Shown piece by piece: positions 36,178-45,713 of a DNA stretch of 64,000 nucleotides (within the stretch, counting starts at the first letter, position 1; every line of letters begins with the position of its first letter). A program made the position numbers and the translations under genes. Origin of the DNA: Loktanella sp. D2R18 (GTDB lineage Bacteria; Pseudomonadota; Alphaproteobacteria; Rhodobacterales; Rhodobacteraceae). The notes under the pieces are model-generated. The model worked only from the letters and a program-made list of their open reading frames with translations. It searched no databases and was not told the origin of the DNA. The DNA lies in contig NZ_QOCG01000019.1 in NCBI RefSeq assembly GCF_003318235.1, positions 62,001 to 126,000 on the forward strand, in the 5' to 3' direction.

Positions 36178-36533
36178 TATTCGCCATCTTCGCAGCGCGA
36201 ATAGCGAAACGCATAGCCGTTCCACACCATAATGATGCCGGTTTGTTCGGCGTCATTCATAAAGATGGCACGTTCCGACCAGGTTTGCCCCTCGCCCGAG
36301 CATTCCATCTGAAAAATGGTTGCGTCCATTTCGTTGATATCAATAGGGTTGGTCATGCGGCATTGCATTTCAACGCCATGAAAAATCCCGTCTTTGATTT
36401 CAAGTGATCCGCCATCAACACCAACCAACGCGCATTCCGAATGGGCCGTCTGTTTATAAACACCGTCAAACGGGTCGGCAAAAGCGAGATTGGGGACAAG
36501 CAGAGCAAAGGCAATTTTGGGCAAATATGTCAT
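36174..36533 (-). CDS. Small secreted hypothetical protein
   Basis: A 119-residue exported protein: signal peptide MTYLPKIAFALLVPNLAFA, then a domain with cysteines (SECALVG, VEMQCRM, QMECSGEG, SRCEDG) suited to disulfides. No family recognised. It is convergent with the PBP gene with a 4-bp overlap at the stops. Confidence 0.7.
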   Translation of the reverse strand: MTYLPKIAFALLVPNLAFADPFDGVYKQTAHSECALVGVDGGSLEIKDGIFHGVEMQCRMTNPIDINEMDATIFQMECSGEGQTWSERAIFMNDAEQTGIIMVWNGYAFRYSRCEDGEY

Positions 36534-36680
36534 AGCAACAAGGCTAGCGGGAATGCGGCAAGATGATCAATCTTTTAAATGAATGTTTGCCTGTAAATTC
36601 ATAGGTGTCGATTGAAGGTTAACACTCTTGTGTTTTGCTATACGTTGCGCAAAATCTGCGCAGTAAGGATATTCTCACTC

Positions 36681-38414
36681 ATGCCCGACAACGCCAAAGG
36701 TCTGTCTCAACTGCGCGCTGCCAGACAGTCTAGCCGCGCGCTTTATTGGGCCGTCGCAATTTTCAGCTTCTTTGTGAACCTGTTGATGCTGACCGGGCCG
36801 CTTTATATGTTGAACGTCTATGACCGCGTGCTGAGTTCGCGGTCGTTTGAGACCTTGATCGCACTATCGGCTCTCGTTGGGTTTCTATACGGGATGATGG
36901 GCATTTTGGATTATGTCCGTGGACGGGTCATGGCCCGTGTTGGCGCACAGTTTCAAACGCAGCTAGATCGTCCGGTCTTTGCCGCCGTTATGCAGGCCAC
37001 AACGCTCGCACGCGCCCCGCGCGAAGCAGCGACCGGGTTGCGCGACCTCGAATCCATCCAGCGCATGATCACGTCTCCGGCGTTGATGGCGGCATTTGAT
37101 CTGCCTTGGGCACCTCTGTTTTTCATGGGCATTTTCATATTCCATCCGCTGATGGGGATGCTTGCTTTGCTTGGGGCGATCATCCTGGTCGCTGTGGCAC
37201 TGATGAACCAATTCAGCAGTCGCAAGCCACTGGCTACGGCGAACACAGCCCGGTTTACGGCCGATCAGCTCGGCAACCAAATTCGCCATGAAAGCGAGAT
37301 GGTACATTCTTTGGGGATGCGCGACGCCGCATTTGGCCGTTGGCAGCAAGCGCGCGGAAAGTCGCTAGACGCCGCCATATCAGCCGCTGACACCTCGGGC
37401 ACATTCACGACCCTGACCAAAACGTTCCGGCTTATCTTGCAATCGGCAATGCTGGGTCTTGGGGCTTACTTAGTGCTCAACAATAAACTATCGCCCGGCG
37501 CGATGATTGCTGGATCAATCCTATTGGGCCGCGGCCTCGCGCCTATTGAAGCGATCGTAGGTCAGTGGGCGGTATTTCAGAGCGGACGCGAAGGCTGGAA
37601 CAACCTATCAGTCCTGCTCAGTCAAATCCCAGACGACACCACACGCACAAAGTTACCAAAACCCAACGCGTTTTTACATGTAGAGCAAGCCACAGTCATC
37701 CCCCCCGGAGAGACCAGTCCCGCACTGCGTTCCGTCAGCTTCAACGTAATACCGGGTCAGGCCGTTGGGGTAATTGGCACCTCTGGTGCGGGGAAATCTT
37801 CGCTTGCACGGGTGCTGACCGGGGTGTGGCAGCCAGCGGCGGGTAAAGTCCGACTAGATGGCGCCGCGCTTGAGCAATATGATCCCGACACTTTGGGGCA
37901 ATATATCGGTTACTTGCCGCAGCGCGTGCAGTTGTTCGACGGCACAATCAAAGAAAACATCGCCCGGATGGCGTTGCAACCGGATGACGCAGCCGTGGTC
38001 AAAGCAGCGCAAAAATCCGCAGCGCATGATATGATTTTGCGCTTACCCGATGGGTATGACACCCGTGTGACCGCCAATGGAAGCCGACTGTCGGGCGGGC
38101 AAATTCAGCGGATCGGCTTGGCGCGCGCGCTTTATGGCGACCCCGTCATGTTGGTGCTCGATGAGCCCAATTCGAACCTTGATAACGAGGGGTCGATTGC
38201 GCTCAATCAAGCAATCAAAACGCTTAAATCCGAAAAAGCGATTGTCTTTATCATGGCGCACCGGCCCGCCGCGATCCAAGAATGCGACACGATTTTGGTG
38301 ATTGAAAACGGCGCACGCCGTGCCTTTGGCCCCAAAGATGCCGTGATGGCCGACATGGTCAAAAATCATGGCGACATTCAACGCGCAAGCGGCAAAGCCG
38401 GGGGCGTCACATGA
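36681..38414 (+). CDS. Type I secretion ABC transporter (PrtD-like)
   Basis: Inner-membrane ATP-driven exporter of a type I secretion system. The 577-residue protein has six N-terminal helices and a nucleotide-binding domain with Walker A GTSGAGKS (366-373), signature LSGGQIQ (470-476) and Walker B VLDEPN (near 492-497). No C39 peptidase domain precedes it, consistent with the PrtD/LapB class. It partners with the overlapping HlyD gene; no RTX substrate or TolC gene is in the window. The start is the ATG at 36681. Confidence 0.93.
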   Translation: MPDNAKGLSQLRAARQSSRALYWAVAIFSFFVNLLMLTGPLYMLNVYDRVLSSRSFETLIALSALVGFLYGMMGILDYVRGRVMARVGAQFQTQLDRPVFAAVMQATTLARAPREAATGLRDLESIQRMITSPALMAAFDLPWAPLFFMGIFIFHPLMGMLALLGAIILVAVALMNQFSSRKPLATANTARFTADQLGNQIRHESEMVHSLGMRDAAFGRWQQARGKSLDAAISAADTSGTFTTLTKTFRLILQSAMLGLGAYLVLNNKLSPGAMIAGSILLGRGLAPIEAIVGQWAVFQSGREGWNNLSVLLSQIPDDTTRTKLPKPNAFLHVEQATVIPPGETSPALRSVSFNVIPGQAVGVIGTSGAGKSSLARVLTGVWQPAAGKVRLDGAALEQYDPDTLGQYIGYLPQRVQLFDGTIKENIARMALQPDDAAVVKAAQKSAAHDMILRLPDGYDTRVTANGSRLSGGQIQRIGLARALYGDPVMLVLDEPNSNLDNEGSIALNQAIKTLKSEKAIVFIMAHRPAAIQECDTILVIENGARRAFGPKDAVMADMVKNHGDIQRASGKAGGVT

Positions 38415-39715
38415 CCGATCAAACCCAACATAACTGGTCTGCACAACGGCTGCTTTGGGCAGGTATATTAACCTTGGTCGTTCTTGTTGGCGGCTTCGGA
38501 ACATGGGCCGTCGTTGCGCAAATCACCGGCGCGGTCGTCACCAGCGGCCAGATCGAAGTGGACCGCAACCGCCAAGTTGTGCAGCACCCTGACGGCGGGG
38601 TCGTGTCTGAAATTTTGGTGGTTGAAGGCGACACTGTTGAAGCAGGCGATTTACTTGTCCGGCTTGATGCAGCAGTACTGCAATCAGAACGTGCTGTTGT
38701 TGAAGGGCAGTTATTTGAAATTCTCGCGCGACGTGCGCGGCTCGAGGCAGAACGCGACGGTGCAGATAGGCTGACGTTTGACGCAACCCTGACCGACGCA
38801 GGCACGGCTGAAGCGGCCGAGCTGATTGCTGGGCAAAACCGGCTTTTTGCGGCGCGCCGTGAATCGAATCAAAGCGCGGTTGAGCAGCTACACCAGCAAA
38901 GCGCCCAAATCGCGAGCCAAATCGACGGCATCACCGCACAGCAAACCGCCCTGTCCACCCAGCGCGCCTTGATCGCGCAAGAACTGGCAGATCAGCAAAC
39001 GCTGCTTGACCGCGGACTTGCGCAGGCCAGCCGGGTTTTGTCACTGCAGCGCGAAGAGGCCAGCCTGCTTGGCACGATGGGGGATCTTTCGGCACAAGCC
39101 GCGCAAGCCGCTGAACGCGCCACCGAAATAGACCTGCAAATTCTAGCGCTCTCAACTACGCGGCGCGAAGAAGCAATCACCCGCCTGCGCGACCTGCAAT
39201 ACAACCAGCTAGAACTGGCCGAACGGCACCGCACATTGATCCGGCAACTGGATCGCCTGGATATCCGCGCGCCCGTGTCTGGTATCGTCTACGGCATGCA
39301 GGTATTCGCCGAACAATCTGTCATCCGTGCCGCCGATCCGGTGCTTTTCTTGATCCCGCAAGACCGCCCATTGGTAATTGCGACCCAAGTAAACGTGCAA
39401 GATGTCGATCAGATTTACGTGGGCCAAGAAGTCACGCTGCGCTTTTCTGCGTTTGATCGCAGCCGCACGCCTGAACTTTTTGGTACCGTCACCCAAGTTT
39501 CAGCCGATGCATTTCAGAACGAAAACTCGGGGCTGTCATTCTACCGCGCAGAGGTACAATTAAACGATGGTGAAATCGCCCGGCTGCCCGCAGATATGAC
39601 GCTGATCCCCGGCATGCCCGTCGAGGCATTCATCCGGACTGCGGACCGGAGCCCGATGGGATACCTGCTTAAGCCGCTCGCAGATTATTTTGCCAAAGCA
39701 TTCCGCGAGACGTGA
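38411..39715 (+). CDS. HlyD-family membrane fusion protein
   Basis: Periplasmic adaptor joining the ABC transporter to an outer-membrane TolC channel. The 434-residue protein has an N-terminal anchor (about 13-35), a lipoyl-like part (GAVVTSGQIEVDRNRQVVQHPDGGVVSEILV), a long coiled coil (about 90-290) and a C-terminal beta domain (VSGIVYGMQVFAEQSV, VNVQDVDQIYVGQEV). Start and stop overlap the ABC gene (ATGA), so the two are translationally coupled. Confidence 0.93.
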   Translation: MTDQTQHNWSAQRLLWAGILTLVVLVGGFGTWAVVAQITGAVVTSGQIEVDRNRQVVQHPDGGVVSEILVVEGDTVEAGDLLVRLDAAVLQSERAVVEGQLFEILARRARLEAERDGADRLTFDATLTDAGTAEAAELIAGQNRLFAARRESNQSAVEQLHQQSAQIASQIDGITAQQTALSTQRALIAQELADQQTLLDRGLAQASRVLSLQREEASLLGTMGDLSAQAAQAAERATEIDLQILALSTTRREEAITRLRDLQYNQLELAERHRTLIRQLDRLDIRAPVSGIVYGMQVFAEQSVIRAADPVLFLIPQDRPLVIATQVNVQDVDQIYVGQEVTLRFSAFDRSRTPELFGTVTQVSADAFQNENSGLSFYRAEVQLNDGEIARLPADMTLIPGMPVEAFIRTADRSPMGYLLKPLADYFAKAFRET

Positions 39716-39768
39716 TTGCACGCAGCCTGATTGCCCGCTAGCGTCCGACAAAATGACAGGAGATTCCC

Positions 39769-40230
39769 ATGAGCGCGATTGAAACAAAACTGGCCGAATT
39801 GGGTGTGACCCTGCCTGACGCACCCGCACCCGCCGCCAACTATGTGCCCTATGTTATTGTTGGCGATATAGTTTACGTTTCAGGTCAGATTTCGGCCACA
39901 GCAGAGGGTTTGATTACAGGTAAGTTGGGCGCTGATATAAGTGTAGAAGCAGGTGCCGACGCTGCCAAAGCCTGTGCAATTAGCCTACTCGCCCAACTCA
40001 AGGCCGCTTGTGATGGCGACATCGACCGGCTTGTGCGCGTTGTAAAACTGGTTGGTTTTGTCAATTCCACTGCTGATTTCACGGACCAGCCTAAGGTCAT
40101 CAACGGTGCATCTGACTTTATGGTTGCGGCCCTTGGCGATGCGGGCCGCCATGCCCGGTCTGCTGTCAGCGCGGCCAGCCTGCCGCTAGGCGTCACCGTC
40201 GAAATCGAAGCGATCTTTCAAATCAAATGA
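39769..40230 (+). CDS. ridA: RidA family protein
   Basis: Hydrolyses reactive enamine/imine intermediates released by PLP enzymes. The 153-residue protein matches the RidA branch: start KLAELGVTLPDAPAPAANYVPYVIVGDIVYVSGQI, the middle DIDRLVRVVKLVGFVNS and the end DAGRHARSAVSAASLPLGVTVEIEAIFQIK. The conserved Arg near the end of the substrate pocket is RHARSA. An AGGAG site precedes the ATG, and it overlaps the next gene by 4 bp. Confidence 0.93.
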   Translation: MSAIETKLAELGVTLPDAPAPAANYVPYVIVGDIVYVSGQISATAEGLITGKLGADISVEAGADAAKACAISLLAQLKAACDGDIDRLVRVVKLVGFVNSTADFTDQPKVINGASDFMVAALGDAGRHARSAVSAASLPLGVTVEIEAIFQIK

Positions 40231-40979
40231 CGTTGCCCGCATCCTTCTTTGCCCGCCCAATCACCCACCGCGCCTTGCATACCCGTGCAAAGGGCTGCGT
40301 TGAAAACAGCCTTGCCTCGATACAGGCCGCGATTGATGCAGGCTATGGCATTGAAATTGACGTGCAGCTATCGCGCGACGGGCACGCCATTGTGTTTCAC
40401 GACGATCAGCTTGATCGGCTGACCGCGCAAACCGGTCTCGTGAAAGCGCGCGATCTTGCGGAATTGGTGCAAATTCCTCTGACGGACGACGCGGGCACAA
40501 TTCCGACATTGCCAGAGGTTCTGACCGCGGTGAGCGGACAAGTCCCGCTGCTGATCGAGATTAAAGATCAAGACGGCGCGATGGGCCCGAACGTCGGCCA
40601 GCTTGAAAAGGCCACCGCCGACGCGCTTGCCAACTACAGTGGTGACGTCGCCGTGATGTCGTTTAACCCACATAGCGTTGCGGCGATGGCACATCTTGCC
40701 CCGCAAATCCCGCGCGGGATCACGACCTCTAGCTACCTGCCTGAATTTTGGCCCGAGGTTCCCAGCGATAGACGTGATGAATTGCGCGAAATTCCAGATT
40801 ACGCCCGCACCGGGGCGTGCTTTATCAGTCACGAGGCCGATGACCTAGACCGCCCACGCGTGGCCACTCTAAAATCGCAGGGCGCGCGCGTGCTGTGTTG
40901 GACCATCAGATCGCCCGAGGCAGAAGCAAAGGCGCGCGAAGTCGCGGAAAATGTGACCTTTGAAGGGTACCGCGCTTGA
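40227..40979 (+). CDS. Glycerophosphodiester phosphodiesterase
   Basis: Cuts glycerophosphodiesters to glycerol-3-phosphate and an alcohol. The 250-residue protein has the GDPD TIM-barrel motifs: His14 (THRALHT), Glu26/Asn27 (VENSLAS), Glu43/Asp45 (GIEIDVQLSRDG) and His58 (FHDD). No signal peptide is seen, so it is probably cytoplasmic. Coupled to ridA by ATGA and followed closely by the GNAT-like gene. Confidence 0.93.
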   Translation: MTLPASFFARPITHRALHTRAKGCVENSLASIQAAIDAGYGIEIDVQLSRDGHAIVFHDDQLDRLTAQTGLVKARDLAELVQIPLTDDAGTIPTLPEVLTAVSGQVPLLIEIKDQDGAMGPNVGQLEKATADALANYSGDVAVMSFNPHSVAAMAHLAPQIPRGITTSSYLPEFWPEVPSDRRDELREIPDYARTGACFISHEADDLDRPRVATLKSQGARVLCWTIRSPEAEAKAREVAENVTFEGYRA

Positions 40980-41010
40980 CGCGAGGCCGCGCAACCCCAA
41001 ATCTGTGGGT

Positions 41011-42195
41011 ATGACCAACACCCCGATAGAGATCGCAGCGCACCCCAGCCTTGCCAGCATTGACGCCGCAGAATGGGATGCCTGCGCCTGCCCCGAAGAC
41101 GCAGCCGGGCGGCCCGTTGACCCGTTCACGACCTATCGGTTCTTACGCGCGCTTGAAGACAGCGGATCAGTGGGCGCGGGCAGCGGTTGGCAGCCCCGCT
41201 ATCTGACCGCGCATCAAGACGGGCAGATGATCGCCGCCGCCCCGCTTTATGCCAAAGGGCATAGTCAGGGCGAATATATCTTTGATCACAATTGGGCGCA
41301 GGCCTATGAAAACGCGGGCGGGCGATATTACCCGAAACTGCAGATCGCGGTGCCGTTCACACCAGCCACAGGTCGCCGCTTTTTAACCCGTCCGGGGTTT
41401 GAAACCGTCGGTATGTCGGCCCTGATCCAAGGGGCCATCCAAATTGCCGCTGACAATGAACTGTCTTCATTGCACGCCACATTCTGCACCGAGGCCGAGG
41501 CCATCGCAGGCGCTGAAATGGGGCTGCAATCTCGCATTGGCCAACAATACCATTGGATCAACGATGACTACGCAGACTTCGACGCATTTCTGGCGACGCT
41601 GTCCAGCCGTAAACGCAAAAACATCCGCAAAGAACGCGCCCAAGCGCACGCCTTTGGTGGTGAAATCATCACCCTGACGGGCGATCAAATCCAACCCACC
41701 CATTGGGATGCATTTTGGACGTTCTACCAAGATACTGGCAGTCGCAAATGGGGGACCCCCTATCTCACCCGAGAATTTTTCGACCGGGCACAAGACTGCT
41801 TGCGCGACGACATGCTGTTGGTGTTCGCTATGCGCGACGGGCGGGCAGTTGCCGGGGCGCTGAATTTCATCGGCCGTGATACGCTTTATGGACGGTATTG
41901 GGGCTGCACAGAACACCACCCCTGCCTGCATTTTGAACTTTGCTATTATCAGGCCATCGATTTTGCGATCAAAAACGGAATGCGTCGAGTCGAGGCCGGG
42001 GCCCAAGGTGAACATAAGCTTGCGCGCGGATACCTACCTGTCGCCACACATTCTTTGCATTGGTTCGGCGATCCCGGGTTTCGTGACGCTGTTGGGCAGT
42101 ATCTTGAGGCCGAACGCGCTGCTGTTGACAATGAAATCGAAATCCTCACCAGCTATGGCCCGTTCAAGAAATCCGACCAAGAGGAACAGCAATGA
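41011..42195 (+). CDS. FemAB/GNAT-like protein (DUF482)
   Basis: A 394-residue protein of the DUF482 type, a peptidogalycan- or FemAB-like acyltransferase family. Features are [33 protein letters not shown], the [13 protein letters not shown] block and a GNAT-like C-terminal half ([22 protein letters not shown]). The substrate is unknown; the family may aminoacylate or acylate a cell-wall or lipid target (inference). The start is the ATG at 41011. It overlaps phhB by 4 bp. Confidence 0.82.
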   Translation: MTNTPIEIAAHPSLASIDAAEWDACACPEDAAGRPVDPFTTYRFLRALEDSGSVGAGSGWQPRYLTAHQDGQMIAAAPLYAKGHSQGEYIFDHNWAQAYENAGGRYYPKLQIAVPFTPATGRRFLTRPGFETVGMSALIQGAIQIAADNELSSLHATFCTEAEAIAGAEMGLQSRIGQQYHWINDDYADFDAFLATLSSRKRKNIRKERAQAHAFGGEIITLTGDQIQPTHWDAFWTFYQDTGSRKWGTPYLTREFFDRAQDCLRDDMLLVFAMRDGRAVAGALNFIGRDTLYGRYWGCTEHHPCLHFELCYYQAIDFAIKNGMRRVEAGAQGEHKLARGYLPVATHSLHWFGDPGFRDAVGQYLEAERAAVDNEIEILTSYGPFKKSDQEEQQ

Positions 42196-42488
42196 CACCG
42201 GCAGAACGCGAAGATCTGATTTCCCCGCTATTGGCAAATGGCTGGGCCATGGCCGACGGGCGCGACGCAATTAGCAAGACTTACCGCTTTGCCAATTTCA
42301 TTGACGCCTTTGGGTTCATGACACGTGCTGCATTTTGGGCAGAAAAATGGGATCATCACCCCGAATGGACAAATATTTATAAAACCGTCGCGGTCACGTT
42401 GACCACGCATGATGCAGGTGGTCTATCGGCGCGAGACGTCAAGCTTGGCGAAAAATTGGATGAACTTGCAGGAGGCCGTCTTGGATAA
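42192..42488 (+). CDS. phhB: Pterin-4a-carbinolamine dehydratase
   Basis: Recycles the tetrahydropterin cofactor after aromatic hydroxylation. The 98-residue protein has the DCoH family signature: [31 protein letters not shown] (His55-His56, Pro57, Glu58) and [10 protein letters not shown] phenylalanine hydroxylase is not in the window. It overlaps the upstream GNAT-like gene and also the start of the MscS gene. Confidence 0.95.
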   Translation: MTPAEREDLISPLLANGWAMADGRDAISKTYRFANFIDAFGFMTRAAFWAEKWDHHPEWTNIYKTVAVTLTTHDAGGLSARDVKLGEKLDELAGGRLG

Positions 42489-43326
42489 GCTGTTAAATAC
42501 CGCCATTTGGAATGGAAACACCATCGGAGATGTACTGACGGTACAGTTTCTCGTCTCTATCTTTGGAAATGTCGCAGCCGCGATTTTTATTTTAGTTGCC
42601 GGATTTTTCATTGGAGGCTGGCTACGGCGGCGTTTGGTCAAACTTGGTCAAGCCAACCCGCATCTTGATATCACGCTGTTTAATTTCCTTGGCAACATCA
42701 CCCGCTATGTGGTGATTGGCTTTGCCTCCCTGTTTGTGCTGAACACATTTGGCGTTCAAACCACATCATTTGTCGCGGTCATCGGTGCGGCGGGTTTGGC
42801 CATTGGCCTAGCCTTGCAAGGCACTTTGTCGAACGTCGCTGCTGGTGTGATGATCGTATTCTTCCGCCCTGTCAAAATCGGTGATTTTGTCGAAGTATCC
42901 GGTCAAATGGGCACGGTGCAAAATGTCACGCTGAACTTTATCGAACTCGCGTCGCCCGAAAATCTACAAATCATCATCCCAAACGCGCAGGTTTGGGGCA
43001 ATACGATCGTCAACTATTCTATCTATGAAACACGGCGTGCAGAATGGGTGTTTGGCGTCGGCTACGGTGCAAACCTGAAAGCTGCTGAACAGGTGATCCG
43101 CGATACAATCCTTGCCGACCCACGTGCCAAAATCGATCCCGAACCGTTTATACAGGTCAATAACCTTGGTGATAGCTCTGTTGATTTTCTGGTGCGTGTT
43201 TGGTGTGATCGTGGCGATCTATTCCAATTCCAAGCCGATATGAAACGTCAGGTCAAAGAGGCGCTTGATGAAGCCGGGATCGATATTCCGTTCCCGACCC
43301 AGACAATTGTACAAGCCAACGGCTAG
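42481..43326 (+). CDS. MscS-family mechanosensitive channel
   Basis: Small-conductance channel that opens under membrane tension. The 281-residue protein has three N-terminal helices (about 20-45, 58-80 and TM3 near [24 protein letters not shown]) followed by the cytoplasmic beta domain ([23 protein letters not shown]) and a C-terminal alpha-beta domain. A TTG start at 42481 is preferred: GGAGG lies 6 bases before it, while the ATG at 42460 has no such site. It overlaps the phhB end by 8 bp. Confidence 0.9.
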   Translation: MDKLLNTAIWNGNTIGDVLTVQFLVSIFGNVAAAIFILVAGFFIGGWLRRRLVKLGQANPHLDITLFNFLGNITRYVVIGFASLFVLNTFGVQTTSFVAVIGAAGLAIGLALQGTLSNVAAGVMIVFFRPVKIGDFVEVSGQMGTVQNVTLNFIELASPENLQIIIPNAQVWGNTIVNYSIYETRRAEWVFGVGYGANLKAAEQVIRDTILADPRAKIDPEPFIQVNNLGDSSVDFLVRVWCDRGDLFQFQADMKRQVKEALDEAGIDIPFPTQTIVQANG

Positions 43327-43332
43327 GCCGAT

Positions 43333-43365
43333 TGGGCGGCGTAAAACGCGCCGCCCAGACTTTTT
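43333..43365. terminator. Bidirectional terminator, MscS gene / peroxiredoxin
   Basis: TGGGCGGCG and CGCCGCCCA flank a 7-base loop and are followed by GACTTTTTC, between the convergent MscS and peroxiredoxin genes. The T run on the plus strand makes it strongest for the MscS operon. Confidence 0.88.
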
Positions 43366-43857
43366 CTATTCCATCGCTTCGAGAAGCGTCTCACCCGCAG
43401 AAATGTCGCATTCGCCCGGATTAGTTTCCGCATTCAAAATGCTGACCACACCGTTATCAACCAGCATTGCATAGCGTTTTGAACGGTTGATGAACCCAGC
43501 AGGCGGCGCACTAAATTCCATACCGATTGCGGTAGTGAATTCGCTGCGCGCATCCGCAAGCATCGTAATCCCTTCATCGGTGGCGCGGGTCGCCTCGCCC
43601 CATGCTTTCATCACGAATGGATCATTAACCGCAACGCAGATAATCTCATCCACGCCTTTGGCCATAAAATCATCAGACGTCACCATAAAGCTGGGAACAT
43701 GCGCTGTCGAACATGTGCCGGTATAGGCACCCGGCAGACCAAAGATGATTACTTTGCGGTTCGCCAATTTATCGGCAAGCGCGACTTCCTCTGGTCCATT
43801 GTCGCCTAGCACCAGCAGTGTTGCGTCTGGTAGTGTGTCGCCTGTTTTTATTGTCAT
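43366..43857 (-). CDS. Peroxiredoxin, Prx5-like
   Basis: Thiol peroxidase that reduces peroxides. The 163-residue protein has peroxidatic Cys49 in the Prx5-type segment GLPGAYTGTCSTAHVPSF, followed by VNDPFVMKAWGE and FTTAIGMEFSAP. Cysteines elsewhere (ICVAV, PGECDIS) could act as resolving residues. The start is the ATG at 43857 behind AGGGG; the long open frame further upstream overlaps the divergent flavoprotein. Confidence 0.94.
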   Translation of the reverse strand: MTIKTGDTLPDATLLVLGDNGPEEVALADKLANRKVIIFGLPGAYTGTCSTAHVPSFMVTSDDFMAKGVDEIICVAVNDPFVMKAWGEATRATDEGITMLADARSEFTTAIGMEFSAPPAGFINRSKRYAMLVDNGVVSILNAETNPGECDISAGETLLEAME

Positions 43858-43944
43858 TATTATTTGCCCCTTCGTGTTTGTTTCTTTTGGTGACTCACAT
43901 ATAGATGGGCGTGAAACAAGTGGGCGACCCCCAAGGAGATCAGC

Positions 43945-45159
43945 ATGACACATGTCGTCATCGTCGGCGCAGGCCAAGCTGGCGCCGCATTGGCCGCGAA
44001 ACTGCGCAAAGACGGCTTTGCGGGTGACATCACGATGATTGGGGCCGAATCTGTGCCCCCGTACCAGCGTCCACCGCTTTCAAAGGCTTATTTACTTGGG
44101 GAAATGCCTAAAGAACGGCTGTATTTGCGCCCCACCGAATTCTACGAAGATCAGCAAATTTCACTGCGTTTGAGCACCCGGGTGGTCGCAATTGACCGCC
44201 AAGACAAGACCGTCACCCTGTCCGATAACAGTGTTGTGAGCTACGACGAACTGGCACTCACAGTCGGCGCACATCCGCGCATGTTGCCCGCATCCGTCGG
44301 TGGCATGCTCGATGGGGTCTACGGAATGCGCGATCTTGACGACGCAGGTGCAATGGCACCAGCGCTCGTTGAAAGCCGGCACGTGTTGATTATCGGCGGC
44401 GGTTATATCGGGTTAGAAGCAGCGGCGGTGGCTGCGAAACGCGGGCTAAAAGTCACGTTGGTCGAAATGGCAGATCGCATTTTGCAACGAGTCGCCGCGC
44501 CGCAAACGTCGGATTATTTCCGTGCGCTACACAAGTCACACGGCGTCGATATCCGCGAAGGCGTAGGGCTTGTTCGCCTGCTTGGAGACGATCATGTCAC
44601 TGGCGCGCGCCTAACCGATGGCACCGAAATCGCCATCGATTTTGCCGTTGTCGGGGTGGGAATCACCCCCGCGACGATTCTTGCCGAAAGTGCCGGGATC
44701 ACAGTCGATAGCGGGATCACCACTGACGAAAACGGACGCACGTCTGACCCGCATATCTGGGCTGCAGGCGATTGCGCATCTTGTCTGTTCAAGGGCACGC
44801 GTATTCGGCTTGAAAGTGTGGGCAATGCGATCGACCAGGCCGAAACCATCGCGCGTAATATCATGGGCAACGGAGAACCCTATGTGCCCAAGCCGTGGTT
44901 CTGGTCGGATCAATATGATTGCAAATTGCAAATTGCCGGGCTGAACACTGGCTACACAGATGTTTATATCCGCAAAGGTGATGCGCCGGGCGTGCAATCG
45001 CATTGGTATTTTCAAGGCGACACATTGCTGGCGGTTGATGCGATGAATGATCCACGCAATTACATGATCGGCAAACGCCTGATCGAGGCAGGGTGCAGCC
45101 CAACACCTGCACAAATCACCGACCCCGCAACAGATATGAAGGCCCTTCTGAAACCATGA
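43945..45159 (+). CDS. Ferredoxin/rubredoxin reductase-like flavoprotein
   Basis: A 404-residue FAD/NAD-dependent reductase of the type that feeds cytochrome P450s and ring-hydroxylating dioxygenases. It has two nucleotide-binding motifs (GAGQAGAALAAKL near 8 and GGGYIGLEAAAVAAKRG near 151), PYQRPPLSK, and IWAAGDCA near 270. No P450 or ferredoxin gene adjoins it, so its partner is unknown. It is divergent from the peroxiredoxin gene and its stop overlaps the rsmD start (ATGA). Confidence 0.9.
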   Translation: MTHVVIVGAGQAGAALAAKLRKDGFAGDITMIGAESVPPYQRPPLSKAYLLGEMPKERLYLRPTEFYEDQQISLRLSTRVVAIDRQDKTVTLSDNSVVSYDELALTVGAHPRMLPASVGGMLDGVYGMRDLDDAGAMAPALVESRHVLIIGGGYIGLEAAAVAAKRGLKVTLVEMADRILQRVAAPQTSDYFRALHKSHGVDIREGVGLVRLLGDDHVTGARLTDGTEIAIDFAVVGVGITPATILAESAGITVDSGITTDENGRTSDPHIWAAGDCASCLFKGTRIRLESVGNAIDQAETIARNIMGNGEPYVPKPWFWSDQYDCKLQIAGLNTGYTDVYIRKGDAPGVQSHWYFQGDTLLAVDAMNDPRNYMIGKRLIEAGCSPTPAQITDPATDMKALLKP

Positions 45160-45713
45160 GGATCGTTGCTGGCACCCATCGCGGCACTGTGTTGGCTGAT
45201 GTCGGCGCGGGTGATACGGCCGCACATTTGCGCCCAACAACAGACCGCGTGCGTGAAAGCCTGTTTAACGTGCTGCAAGGCGGTCGCTTTGGTGATCCGA
45301 TTAACGGGGTTACAGTATTGGACCTTTTTGCTGGCACGGGTGCGCTCGGGCTTGAGGCACTTTCACGCGGGGCATCCCATGTGACATTCATTGAGAACGG
45401 GCGGGTGGCACAAAAACTAATCCGTGAAAACATTGCAAAGCTGCGACGCCAAGCAGACACTAAGCTGATCAGCGCAGATGCGACGCAGCTGGCAGCGGGT
45501 ACAGCCTGTCGATTGGTGTTTTTGGACCCGCCTTACGGGCAAGCGCTTGGTGCAAAGGCCTTGTCTTCGGCAAACGCCGCCGGATGGATCGCGCCCGGCG
45601 CGTTGATCGTTTGGGAAGAAAGCACCGCACAAATCGCCCCACCCGGATTTTCAACACGTGATCAGCGCCGCTATGGCGACAGCTGGGTCACATTCTTAGA
45701 GGCAAATTCATGA
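45156..45713 (+). CDS. rsmD: 16S rRNA (guanine-966-N2) methyltransferase
   Basis: Methylates G966 of 16S rRNA. The 185-residue protein has the SAM-binding DLFAGTGALG at 56-65 and the catalytic N-methyltransferase motif DPPY at 124-127, plus the N-terminal RIVAGTHRG and RPTTDRVRE typical of RsmD. The ATG at 45156 overlaps the stop of the flavoprotein gene, and its own stop overlaps the next HAD gene. Confidence 0.95.
   Translation: MRIVAGTHRGTVLADVGAGDTAAHLRPTTDRVRESLFNVLQGGRFGDPINGVTVLDLFAGTGALGLEALSRGASHVTFIENGRVAQKLIRENIAKLRRQADTKLISADATQLAAGTACRLVFLDPPYGQALGAKALSSANAAGWIAPGALIVWEESTAQIAPPGFSTRDQRRYGDSWVTFLEANS

Noticed and set aside
36681..43326. A single functional secretion island
   Set aside because: The genes after the HlyD gene are ordinary metabolic or channel genes; spacing alone does not link them to secretion.
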